Shown in pieces: positions 1 through 11,399 of a stretch of 64,000 bases of DNA; the first letter of the stretch is position 1; each line of letters opens with the position of its first letter. The notes below the pieces were generated by a model, which was given only the letters and a program-made list of their open reading frames with translations, ran no database searches and was not told the DNA's origin. Location: positions 152,462,507-152,526,506 of the forward strand of contig NC_068939.1 of assembly GCF_016801865.2 (NCBI RefSeq), given 5' to 3'. The translations under genes were made by a program, and so were the position numbers. This stretch comes from Culex pipiens pallens. Lineage: Eukaryota > Arthropoda > Insecta > Diptera > Culicidae.

Positions 1-236
1 GTGAAAATCAGCAAATTGGATGAAGTTAGAAGTGAATGCTTAACCTGCCAAACAAACGAGAATTTCGAGAATTTAGCTTTTTTTCGCGAAAAAAAATTCC
101 ATCAATACCACGATATTTTGGAAACAAATGATTTGAAAGCAACTAGATGGGTGTAAAATTAATTTTAAAACGCTTTTTTAATCCAAGTGTTGAAATTTAA
201 TATATTTTGCCTTTCTTATAAAAGAAAGGTTTAAGG

Positions 237-511
237 CAGGGATGCCACATGATTTTTAAAAATGTCTGTGAAAAAGTCTGTGTATGTCTGTGTCTTTGTC
301 TAAAATTCAAATAAATCAATTTGCAGTCATAAAAATCTATCAAAAATTGTGTTTTTAAGCATTTGAAGACTAACGAAATAAGTTTCGATTGATATTTTAA
401 CAAAATAACAATTTAATGAAGTTTTTAAAAAGTCTGTGTACCTCAAAAAATGTCTGACACGAGCTCAAATGTCTGTGAAACACAGACAAATCTGTGTATC
501 TGGCATCCCTG
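237..511. mobile_element. Non-autonomous hAT-type MITE, 275 bp
   Basis: Perfect 8 bp target duplication GTTTAAGG at 229-236 and 512-519. Terminal inverted repeats are CAGGGATGCCA and TGGCATCCCTG (11/11). The interior is T-rich with repeated GTCTGTG words. There is no coding capacity. The 8 bp duplication and CAGGG ends are hAT hallmarks. Confidence 0.85.
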
Positions 512-694
512 GTTTAAGGTTTGCTTTTGGAAAAACGCTTTTTTCAGAAATTTAAAAAAAATCGTGCACGGCGAGGATTCGTCCCAGGAAAAAATCCTAT
601 TACTAAATTGAAGGTTTAGATGCGCTCTTTCGATTAAATTTTGGCCCGAAACCCGGAACTCAAAGTCTGAATTTTGAGAGCTCTTTTTTCTGAA

Positions 695-747
695 ATACAT
701 TGCCGATGTCTGTATCCGCTCTTAAAAATTTGTGTCTTCCATCACTG
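695..747. mobile_element. Fragment resembling a hAT MITE end
   Basis: Contains GATGTCTGTATCCGC and ends CCATCACTGG, echoing the GTCTGTG-rich MITE at 237-511. The other end is not visible, so this is a partial or decayed copy. Confidence 0.3.
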
Positions 748-759
748 GAAAACCGCTCG

Positions 760-3690
760 TGAAACCCACAATTTTTAAAAGCCAGATCTGTAGCCGTGGG
801 GTCGGAGACGAACATTTTATTTTTCGATTCACAATTTTCGACCAGTAAATGTGGTCAAAGCCATTTTTAGAGGTATTTTTTGGACTATTTTACAGATAAC
901 ACTATCAAATTTAAAGAATTCAGTTTCAAACAAAAAGCCATTCGAAAACATGCGCCATAAACTGTTTGGGCCCAAAATTTGAAGCTTTTCCAAAATGTAT
1001 TTCCAGAGATATAGCGATTTTAGTGTTTTTCGTCTTATTTTTACCCTATTTTTTCCTATTACATTTTTGGATTTATACAAAATCATATACTGAACATCAA
1101 ATTCGAAGTCCCGGCTCGTTCTCGCTCGAAAGCTCGACAAGTCGTCAAGTCGAAGATTCAACGCCAGCGTTTTACGCTTGCGCGTTTTACGCTGCGCGTG
1201 AAAGTGTTCTTTCTGGCTTCTCATAATTGATCGACAAAGTGCAATTGCGATACATATTTTTTTAAGTTAATCATAGACTAACATTATTGACTGAGTACCC
1301 TTTATTTTTTTCTAATAATGTCAATCCAATATGTTTTTCTTAATTAAATTTAAATGTCTTGCGACAAATAATGTACTTCTGAAATTAAAAAAAATGGCAT
1401 TTGAGGTTAACCCTTAAAAGATTCGAAGCTTTAGGTAAAATTCTCACTGGATGGTATCATTATGTTTTTGAAAAAATAATTGCACCAAAATATATCTCGG
1501 AGTTTCATCATTTTGTAAGAAAGGCTCTATTTCACCTCTGGTGATATTAAATCGGGTTTTTTTTTTTAATTTTTTGTTAATGGGAATTTAAGCAATTGAT
1601 TGAAATCAATTTAAAATTCATTTCTCACGGTTAGATTTATTTTAAGTAATTTTAGGGAATTAGGACAAAAAATATTAAAAATCATTTAACAATTTATTTT
1701 TTTAAAGCAAAATAAAATTTTGCAGATGCAATGTTCTTTAAATTGTTTTTTATTCTCATGTCAAAGCTTCTTTTATTGATATTTTTTTAATTTATTTTAG
1801 TTTTTCTTAAAAAAAAATCTCAAATGAAAATTATTCCATAATTTTTTTTTGAAAAGCAGAAAAAAATTATTCATCGAAAATTCGACAAAAAGAGCAGTTT
1901 CCATCAAAACATTTGCTCACAGTGCCACAATTCGCCAACATCACGGTCACCGTGTCGTCACCGTGCTTTGTTGGCAAATTCCGGCCGCGCGCGCTCTCGT
2001 CCGTCCGGCGCTAATCTAATTTATATTAATGGTTCTACATTTGCATTTCATTTCACTGCCCTTTCACGAAGCGTGGAGGGGTGGGCAAATAGAAGCCCAT
2101 TTTTGACGAGAACAAGTCGTCCTCCCACGCAGAATTTGGCGAGAAGTTTGGGGGGTCAAGTTAAAACCTTGAGAGGAGGAGTGCTAAAAAAACAAAAAGG
2201 AGTCCAAATTTTGGAGGGTGTTGTGGCACGTGCAAATCATACTGGATTTAGCAGGGGGCGAAAGAGAGTAAGGCCAAAGCCTAATCAAAAGTTTAGCCGT
2301 TCGTGACAGTCGGTGAGTGACCATCAAATGGATAAGTTTCCAGTTGATGATCCACCATCGAGGTTGCGTTTAAGCCGAGTTTGTTGGGAAACTGTAAGAA
2401 AGAATTGTTTTTATTTTTGCATTTTGAGTATTTATCTTTAAAAGTTTAAATTAAATGATTATTTAATTAAAAATATCATGTTCGAAAATTAAATTATCTC
2501 AGAGTAGTCGGATTAATTAATGCGTCGAATTATAATTCCACCACAGTTTCAACTCAATTACTATTTAATCAACGTGAAGCCCTTTCATCAAAACGATTGA
2601 AAGATCATTAGGCTGCATGTGGAATGTGTCGAAATGTTTCAACCCCCAAAACCCACATTGACACCACGTGTTTCAGGCACAGTTTCTTTCCTTTTTAGAC
2701 AGACAGAGAGTAGTGTCACGACAATTCCAGCTCTTATGCAATGTATCACCCCAAAAACCCAGCGCCCGAATAATAGACATTAAAAATCACTCAATCTGTC
2801 AGCCCTTCGTGGCTCAGCCAACAAGTCGAAGCTTCGAAGAAAAAGCCTCCAAAGCCAGTTTCATCGTGGCATGTGACTGGCTGCTGGCTGGTACCGCACC
2901 ACACGCGAAATGACTATAATCAATAACCCTTCCCAGTGTCTCTCGAACATTTCTTTCACTCGGTGTGAACTCAGCAGTGTTGCGTGCCACCAAGCCCTCC
3001 CCGAAAAAAAGCTTTTCTTCTGCCCGTCCAAACGTGGAATGCAACGCACTGACGCACTCACAGTGAGATTCAGATTTAAATTTACTCTCCCAGAACTGCA
3101 AGTCGAACAATTCAGCAAAGTTCATGCATCGTTCAATAAAAATACGACCTATAATCCCTAGCGAATGTGCCAAAAAGGCAGTTGACAACCCGACCCGAAG
3201 TTCATTGTTTGTTTAAAGATTAGTGAGTTTAAAGATTGACGACCGTGGTGCTGTAGTGACGGACGGGGTCAATGGGCGGCATTGTTTCGACCTTTTTTTT
3301 AATTTTATTTGTCGCCCTCGTAAAATCCGATAAAGCGCGAGATTAACGCCGATTGACGTGCGCTTATCCCCGGGGGGAGGCTGGGATAATTAATCAGCAG
3401 CTGTGGACGATGAACTTGTATTGATTTTGTTGAAATTTACAGGAAGAAGAGTTTGGGTTTTAATAAAACAGAACTTTACTTACTTAAGGATCAATGAATA
3501 TCATTATGTGAACACAACACATAAGAAACCCTACGGAGCTATGTAGAGAAGTGTCCAAAGCATCTCAAGAAGTATTTTTCAACAAATTTCGAAAAGTGTT
3601 AGATAACTATATTTAGGAGAACATTCACAAATATGATAACTGTAATACTCTTAATATGTCAACCTTTTTTTCTCTCAATTTTGTGCACAG
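760..3690. other. No gene recognised; AT-rich intergenic DNA
   Basis: Mostly poly-A/T-rich sequence with islands of higher GC at 1100-1210, 1930-2330 and 2670-3420. Short frames on both strands overlap each other and show no domain. Near 1940-1975 there is a small dyad around ACGGTCACCGTG. No repeat family shared with the rest of the window was seen here. Confidence 0.5.
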
Positions 3691-3699
3691 GTGCCCCCT

Positions 3700-3945
3700 T
3701 TACCCAATACTTTTCTAAATGAAAAAAAAAATGATTAAATCTCCAAAACGCCATAATAAAAACATAGAGTTTGCAATCAAAATGTACTTAAGCGAAATTT
3801 GGATAAAGTGAAAGGGTTTCAAATTATCGCCATTTTTTTGGTATTTTTTTTCAAAATAGTCGCAGTTATTTTTTTTTAAATTAGTGCACATGTTTGCCCA
3901 CTTTTGAAATATTTTTTTTTTTTGAAAAGCTGTAAAAATTCTATA
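3700..3945 (-). repeat. Left arm of palindromic repeat family A
   Basis: Inverted relative to 8562-8930; it shares with 11880-11970 the words around 'caatcaaaa...cttaagtgaaatttt...ataaag'. The family A copy is interrupted at 3948 by a TA-flanked element. Confidence 0.5.
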
Positions 3946-4044
3946 TACAGTCATGCCACGCTTTTGCACGTCTCGGTTTTGCACTGCCCCGGTTTTGATT
4001 CGTTCAACTGAGTCGGTTAAGCACGGTCCAGCACGATCAGAACT

Positions 4045-4726
4045 TTTTCATACATTTCGAATGTAATAGCACCTTTTTTTAAATACTCAAAATTTTCTCA
4101 AAACCACGAATTTTTGAAAAAATTACTCCAGTTTTCAGTTTTTAACAATATTTTGAAAACACTCAAAATTTTCACAAAACTACGATTTTTCGAAAAAATA
4201 CTCAAAATTTCCGTTTTAACAATATGGGTATCAAACGATCGAGATTTTTCATACTTTTCGAATAAAATAACAATACTTTTTTAAAATAATTTTAAAAAAA
4301 TTGAGTATTTTTTTTCAACAATACGTAGTATAGTGAAAATTTGGAGTATTTTATAAAATTTGCGTTATAACTTTTGAAATGTGTAAACAAATCCCGATCA
4401 TTTGGAACTTTATTGTAAAAACTGTAATTTTGAGTAGTTTTTCGAAAATACGTAGTTTAGTGAAAATTTTGAGTATTTTCAAAAAATGTTCTTATTACAT
4501 TCGAAATGTATGCAAAAAACCCTGATCCACGCGCATATTGAAAAACTGAAATTATAAGTATTTTTCGAAAAAAATGTAGTTTTGTAAAAAAAATTAGTGT
4601 TTTCAAAATATGTTGATATTACATTCAAAATATATGAAAAAATCCCGATCGTTTGATACCCATATTATTAAAAACTAAAATATGGAGTATTTTTTTGAAA
4701 ATACGTAGTTTTCTGTAAATTTTGAG
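4045..4726. repeat. Degenerate ~125 bp tandem repeats inside the pogo-like element
   Basis: Units recur near 4370, 4495 and 4614 in forward orientation and in reverse between 4045 and 4300. The array resumes after the nested insertions at 7686-8390. Confidence 0.6.
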
Positions 4727-4728
4727 TA

Positions 4729-6730
4729 CACCATATTCTTTTTTTAAGTCACCTTTTTTTGAACGATTCTCGATTTACGCAACTTTTTTTAAGTCATGAC
4801 TTAAAATGAGAATGATCATGACTTAAATTGAGAATCTGACTTAAAACAAGAATCTTTGGGATTTCGTAATTTTTCGGAGTATTTTCAAAATGTATCAATT
4901 GTATATTGTTTAGTTATGTTATTAAAACATTTAAGCATGGTTTTGGAGTATCTGGGATGTTCTAGTCCATCCGAAACTTCCAGGAATTTTGTTCAACTGG
5001 TTTACCAAAGAAACAAGTCGAAACTTCAAAATTTTGACAACGGATCCTACCCCGCCTACTTCAGTGAGTGCGGTAGACTACAGTACATTGTTGTAACAAC
5101 TTATTGGGATGATCTGGGTCATCCAAGGACTCCCTGGAGTTATGACCTGTGGGTCTACCGCCGTAACACGCCAGATGTCGACGGTTTTTGACCCCGGAAC
5201 ATACCCGCATAGCGTCATTGAGTATGGTAGACTACTTTCTAGATGTGTTTGGATGTCCTGGGTCATCCAAGGACTCGCTGGAGTTATGACCTGTGGGTCT
5301 ACTACCGTAACACGCCAGAGGTCGACGGATTTTGACCCTGGAACATACCCGCATAGCTTAAGCGAGTATGGTAGACTACTTTCCAGATGTGTTTGGATGT
5401 CCTCTGTCATCCAAGGACTCCCTGGAGTTAAGATCTGTGGGTCTACTGCCGTAACAAGCCGGAGGTCGACGGTTTTTGACCCCAGACCCCATACCCGCAT
5501 AGCTTCAGTGAGTATGGTAGACTACTTTTCAGATGTGTTGAGATGTCCTGGGTCATCTAAGCACTCCCTGGAGTTAAGATCTGTGGGTCTACCACCGTAA
5601 CAAGCCGGAGGTCGACGGGTTTTGACCCCGGAACATACCCGCATAGCTTCAGTGAGTATAGTGGACTACTTTACAATACACACTGAAGCTATGCGGGTAT
5701 GTTACAGGGTCAAAAACCGTCGACCTCTGGCTTGTTACGGCGGTAAACCCACAGATCTTAACTCCAGAGAGTCCTTGGATGACCCAGGACATCCAAACAC
5801 ATCAGCAAAGTAGTCTACCATACTCACTGAAGCTATGCGGGTATGTTCCGGGGTCAAAAACCGTCGACCTCTGGCTTGTTACGGTGGTAGACCTGTAGAT
5901 CTTAACTCCAGGAAGATCTTGGATGACAGAGGACATCCAAACACATCTGGAAAGTAGTCTACCATACTCGCCTAAGCTATGCGGGTATGTTCCGGGGTCA
6001 AAAACCGTCCACCTCTGGCGTGTTCCGGCGGTAGACCCACAGGTCATAACTCCAGGGAGTCCTTGGATGACCCAGGACTTTCCAAACACATCTGGAAAGT
6101 AGTCTACCATACTCGCTGAAGCTATGCGGGTATGTTCCGGGGTCAAAAACCGTCGACCTCTGGCTTGTTACGGTGGTAGACCCACAGATCTTAACTCCAG
6201 GGAGATCTTGGATGACCCAGGACATCCAAACACATCTGGAAAGTAGTCTACCATACTCACTGAAGCTATGTGGGTATATTCCGGGGTCAAAATCCGTCGA
6301 CCTCTGGCGTGTTACGGCGGTAGACCCACAGGTCATAACTCCAGGGAGTCCTTGGATGACCCAGATCATCCCAATAAGTTGTTACAACAATGTACTGTAG
6401 TCTACCGCACTCACTGAAGTAGTCGGGGTAGGATCCGTTGTCAAAATTTTGAAGTTTCGACTTGTTTCTTTGGTAAGCCAGTTGCACAAAATTCCCGGAA
6501 GTTTCGGATGGACTAGAACATCCCAGGTGTTCCAAAACCATGCTTAAATGTTTTAATAACATAACTAAACAATGCACAATTGATAAATTTTGAAAATACT
6601 CCGACAAATTACGAAATCCCAAAGATTCTTGATTTAAGTCAGATTCTCAATTTAAGTCAATGACAGTCTTTTTTTAAACGATTCTCGATTTAAACACCCC
6701 CATTTCGCTGTGTAAATCAAGAATATGGTG
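4729..6730. mobile_element. 2.0 kb foldback element with tandem-repeat arms
   Basis: Ends are CACCATATTCTT and AAGAATATGGTG, flanked by TA at 4727-4728 and 6731-6732. The two arms are inverted copies meeting near 5670 with almost no loop. Each arm has an outer unique part of about 0.4 kb (for example the Sau3A-like GGATCC near 5041 and 6430) and an inner array of about 144 bp units beginning GGGTCTAC: four in the left arm (5151, 5295, 5439, 5585) and five in the right. Open frames here are repeats of one another and appear on both strands, so they are not read as genes. Confidence 0.8.
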
Positions 6731-6732
6731 TA

Positions 6733-7685
6733 GGGGAAAGTGGGGCAAGTGTAACAAGCTAAGGAAATGCTCGTTATAACCCATTAAAAAGTTAAAAAAT
6801 CTGTCGGATTTTATTATAATCATCTTATTCTAGGTCTTGACTAAGACTTTGATAGAAGAAGTTTTTAAAAAATCCTGTTTTTTAATGTGAAAAATTGATT
6901 TTAAATTTTTTGATTTTCCGTACGTTCTACTCAACTAGTGGGGCAAGACGAACAACCCGTTGGGGCAAGAGGAACAATGCATGAAAAAAACATGTTAATT
7001 TGCTAACAATTGAACTGTTATCACTTAGATACATCAGATTAGAATGTATTTGAATGGTTTCTTCATTTTTAGATTAAATAATAATATTTTACTAAAAATT
7101 TTATCGTTTTTACGAAAAAAAAAAACTACTTCGATGATAAATAGTAAATTTTAGTAATATCACTATACTTTGTATGAACAATTTTTTTTTAAGGATTGTT
7201 TATCAGTTTTTAAGTACTTTCATGTATTTATTTCCCTATAAAATATGTTCTTGCAGCAATTCGTATTTTTTTCCATACTAAAAATCCATATGGTACACTT
7301 GCCCCACCTGAACAAGATTTTTTAAAAGCTCTCAACAAAAATAACCAAAAGTTAAATCATACTTTGTAATAGGTGCATGTCATTGGTAGGGACACTACTG
7401 ATCTAGGAAAAATAGCATTTTGATAAAATGAGCCTTAAAACGAACCCTAAGCCTTATTTTGTACTTTCCAAATATTATAAGAAAACAAAGGTTTTGAAAA
7501 AAACTTCATTAAATCTTATGCCCCGTGGCGTTTACGTCATTTTGGCGGTTATGTGGTAGTAGAATCAGCTAATTGCATTGCTAGCAACAATTCCTCATAC
7601 TGGAAATAATCAAAATTGTAAAAATTACGGCCGTAGGAGCGATTGTTCCTCTTGCCCCATATGGTCGTCTTGCCCCACCTTCCCC
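6733..7685. mobile_element. TA-target MITE with GGGGAA terminal repeats, 953 bp
   Basis: Terminal repeats GGGGAAAGTGGGGCAAG and (reverse complement) GGGGAAGGTGGGGCAAG differ at one base. TA flanks both ends (6731-6732, 7686-7687). GGGGCAAGAGGAACAA-type words recur in inverted order near each end. There is no coding capacity. It shares its left TA with the foldback element. Confidence 0.8.
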
Positions 7686-7713
7686 TATTTCCAAAAAATG
7701 TTGTTATTACATT

Positions 7714-7966
7714 TTGGTCCCGCCCGTGTGTTTTAATCGGACTGGGCACTGGACTCACAATCCAGAGGTTGCTGGTTCGAATCCCGCGGCGGGCGCTCTA
7801 AAATTCTTTGTGTAAATACGGGTATCCGGCGCCGTCGCTCCGAGCCATACTTTCATACACTTAGGAGCCCAGGGCGGCGAAGTCCTTATAGATAAAAGTA
7901 AGACACTAGTGGTTGGTACTAGCAATAGTGGCCGACAGCTATAAAGTCAACTTCGTTTTTTCGTTT
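7714..7966 (+). mobile_element. tRNA-derived SINE with perfect target duplication
   Basis: The 15 bp duplication tgttgttattacatt lies at 7699-7713 and 7967-7981. The head is tRNA-like: an exact pol III B box GGTTCGAATCC at 7774-7784, an anticodon-type stem CTGGA/TCCAG around a CAC triplet (valine-like), and partial acceptor pairing CCGCC/GGCGG. The D arm is broken, so it is not a working tRNA. A non-tRNA body of about 150 bp follows and ends T-rich. The tRNA head, body and target duplication together define a SINE. Confidence 0.85.
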
Positions 7967-8561
7967 TGTTGTTATTACATTCGAAATGTATTAAAAAATC
8001 CTAATCGTGTTGTACCCATATTGTAAAAACTGAAATTTTGAGTATTTTTTCAAAAATATGTTGTTTTTAGAAAATTTTAAGTATTTTCAAAAAAAAAGTT
8101 GTTATAAAATTCGAAATGTAGAAAAAAATCCCAATCGTTTGATACCCATATTGTAAAAACTGAAATTTTGTGTATTTTTTTTTAGAAAATACGCAGTTTC
8201 ATAAAAATTTTGAGCATTTTTGAAAAAAAATGTTTAACATTTGAAATGTATGAAAAAAAATCTGATCATTTGTTACCTATATTGCAATAACAATATACTT
8301 TTTTTGGTTTCTTTAGAGAAAAAAATGCATTTTCAAAATACAGAAAAAATACGTATTTTTGTGAAAATTTTCATGTAATTATAATTTTAATGGTTAGCTG
8401 ACATCATCCCGATTCCAAAACACTATATTTTTGCATGATTTTTCATACTATTATAGCCAATGTCTCCCATATAGCCAAAATCCCATAAGCTCTGTGCTTC
8501 AGTTATGCACGCCTCGGTTTTGCATCCCCCATATGCGGTGCTAAACCGAGGCACGACTGTA

Positions 8562-8930
8562 TCTCAGCAACTAAGAGACGTATCAACAAAGTTCATTAAT
8601 CAAAATATAGAGAATTTTCTCAGCTTTTTAAAAATATTTTTTTCAATATGGGGCAAACATACAACTTTGCCGAAGACACCAAATCGATCAAAAAATTCCT
8701 TCAAAAGATAAAGATTATTGAATTTTCATATATCTTTTATTGTATGGAAAGCTGCCAAATTTGTATGGAAAAGTATATGAACAAACTAATGATGCAAAAT
8801 GGCCTCTTTGGGCATACCGAAGACAACACAAAAGTTTCAGACGGATTCAAAAATACAAATAAAAAATCTACTTACCGAAATCTCAGTGAATTGCTGATTT
8901 GGATCACTTTCAAACATTTAAAATCAAAAT
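8562..8930 (+). repeat. Right arm of palindromic repeat family A
   Basis: Contains the family words 'caactttgccgaagacacc', 'ctgccaaatttgtatgg' and 'gggcataccgaag'. It follows directly on the pogo-like element that split this copy. Confidence 0.7.
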
Positions 8931-8939
8931 GAACTTAAT

Positions 8940-11390
8940 TATCATTGATGGTTAAGAGACAAATTTCAATGGTGTAAGTGAAACTTGTTGAAATTTTGCT
9001 ATAATCGAATACGAGTTTAAAATTTATAAAATATCATTTAAGCACTATTTCTGATTGAATTCAAGTTTGCAATCAGCGATTATTCAGAAGATTCAGCCGG
9101 AGTTGACAAGTTGACATTGAAATCGGTATGAAAATCGCATGATTTCATATTTTTGTTTTGTTTTTACTTGTTAAATTTCACTATTTATGATTTATTTTTT
9201 TATTTGGTTGAAACATTGCCCAAACGTTCCTTTTGTATGGTACATGAAAACAATTTTTTATCGGACTTTTTATCATAAAAAGTTTAATTTCCAAATTTTT
9301 TTGTTTCAAAGTTACCAGTTTACTAGTACCATATTACATAAGTTTTTTCTATGGTTTTGCTGTACTGTGCCATGAAAATTACCTTTTATGCGAAAAAATG
9401 TCAAACTTAGTATTTAGATAACTTATGATTGCAAAACATGGTAGTAACAATTGGTTTTCCGAGTCGGTTTAGGAAAGAGGACATCTTATGCTTTTACGAT
9501 GGACGCTTCCATTAAGGGTCGTCCATCGTTTATTTGTTATTCAAAATATGTATTTTTTGTTATAAATGTATTGTCACTAAATCTAAAACGTTATCTTTTA
9601 TAGACGTTATCTACAGCATAGGTCATGGAGAATTTGATTTTCAAAAATGCCTTTAATATCGTAAGGTTAATAAAATTGAATTTTTGTGATTTGTGAACTT
9701 TTTTTGTTTCCTATGTGAATTAAAAATACAAATCACTGTCATATTTTCCTTTGATATTGCTGAAAAATTACTGATTCCGAAACAAGTTCCCAAACCATTA
9801 TCACCAAATTAAGGTGCAGTACCACTCACCAATTGTGGAAATTAATCACAGCTGCACCGCTGTCAGTTGCATAATCGACAACCAACTGACCAACAGCCTG
9901 CTGCAAGTCCTCACCTCTTTTTTTGGCAACGGTCATCGTCTCCGCGTGGTTTTCACGTAATTGCACATGATCATCGGTACTTACTCGGAGGCATCGTCGC
10001 TGTCTCATCACGTCATCTTGGCTTGAAACAGAAACCTAAATTACGAACTAAATTAGCCCACATGTTTTGTAATCCCTTTTTTTGTTTCACCTTCAATTTG
10101 GCAGCTTCGTTAAATTGGTTAACATGCGGCTCGCAGGTTTGGAACTAAATGCAGCAATGAAACGGATTAAAATAATCATAAAAAAACGCTAATAGCATCG
10201 TGAAGTAGACCGTATTGGAGCACGTTTCGAAATAATAAATCACATCCTTCCGGGCTTAACGGTTTGGGGAAACCTTGATTTTTATCGTGTGCAAGATTTT
10301 TTGTTTAAAATAGTATATTTTGTATTATTCTTATATTAGAGTCGAAAAATACCAAAAATATCATCAAACAGACATTTAAGGCATCTGAACCTTTTGAAAT
10401 CTCATCAAATTTTCAAAAATCACCAACAATAACACACTCCAAAATAAAGCAATTCACACGTACCGCGAGGAGAGCACTTCACGTGGAGTTGAAGGCTGGG
10501 CTGGTTGGCTCTCGAGAGGGGTTTTTAATTTTCGGTGATGAACAACTCGGACACGGTTCGTGACGAGTTTTTTCGAGTGCTGCAGGGCAAAACGGTTGCT
10601 CGGAGGGATTTGTCAATTGTTGCCCAGAGTTCGATGAGATATAAATGGCGTGGAAATTGTAACTTCACTAAAATAATTCAATTGAAAAAATATCTGAAAA
10701 GTGCGTTCCAAAATTACCACTTTACCCTTGACTAAATAAAAAAAGTGCCAAAATTACCCCCCGGCATGTTTGGTTTGCTTGATGAACGATGTTACGGTGT
10801 GCGGTTGGTTGTTTTTGGGCGTGATTTTTTTTTGTGTTGTGTTCATTTTTGGTTTTGCAAACACCATCAGTTATGTTTCACTAGTAGCAGATACTAGTCG
10901 CTAATTGCAAAGATTTCTGGTACTAATTGCTGTTATGGCGAGAGCTCCCCCTCAAACCAACTTCCTCTGCAGGGGGAAAGAGTAATTTAATCTGCGAAAG
11001 TTTCCCCCGTAAACGCTATGCTATGGGGAAGATGCAGTTTTTGATCTTCCGAAAACGCGGGCGCGGATGTTATTTGAGTGCACTTAAGGTCGTAGTGCAC
11101 TTGATGTTTGACTAGGATGGACCGTGATGCGGAAATGGTTAAGGTTGGAAGTTTTAATCTACCCTGGGAATCTGTTTATCTAGAGGGAATCTGTATTGGG
11201 AAACAAAATTATACAGCAATCTTCAGAAGATGGTTTTTAAAATGCAAGTCCAGTTTATAAATTCATATGTTTTAACATCCTTTTCAAAGATGACATAAAC
11301 TTTGAAAAATATTTCCAACGGCCTAAATTATTGCATAAAGATTTTTTTCGCATTTTTAAAATGGAACACTTGAAGGCTTATTTACACTTT
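8940..11390. other. No gene supported; unrecognised intergenic DNA
   Basis: Contains a more complex stretch at 9820-10150 and another at 10430-10740. On the minus strand 10011-9826 a short frame is followed by a donor-like GTGAGTGG, but no domain or matching acceptor could be confirmed. The remainder is AT-rich. Confidence 0.45.
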
Positions 11391-11399
11391 GAATTTTTG

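Larger units (their letters stand above)
3948..8559. mobile_element. Composite pogo/Tc1-like TA-target element, 4.6 kb
   Basis: Left end CAGTCATGCCACGCTTTTGC, right end (reverse complement) CAGTCGTGCCTCGGTTTAGC, flanked by TA at 3946-3947 and 8560-8561. The ends resemble pogo/Tigger-type elements. The interior has degenerate units of about 125 bp (words TTATTACATTCGAAATGTATG and TTGATACCCATATTG), first in reverse and then in forward orientation, interrupted by three other insertions (4729-6730, 6733-7685, 7714-7966). No transposase frame is visible. The outer boundaries rest on imperfect terminal repeats. Confidence 0.6.

Noticed and set aside
4856..6622. Mirror-image 110-160 codon frames
   Set aside because: Each appears in both arms of the foldback element and on both strands; they are shadows of the tandem units.
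7714..7800. A functional tRNA-Val(CAC) gene
   Set aside because: The D arm does not fold, acceptor pairing is partial, and a 15 bp target duplication shows it is the head of a SINE.
9826..10011. A minus-strand exon followed by a GTGAGTGG donor-like site
   Set aside because: Only 61 codons, no domain recognised, no clear acceptor; left as a note within the intergenic entry.
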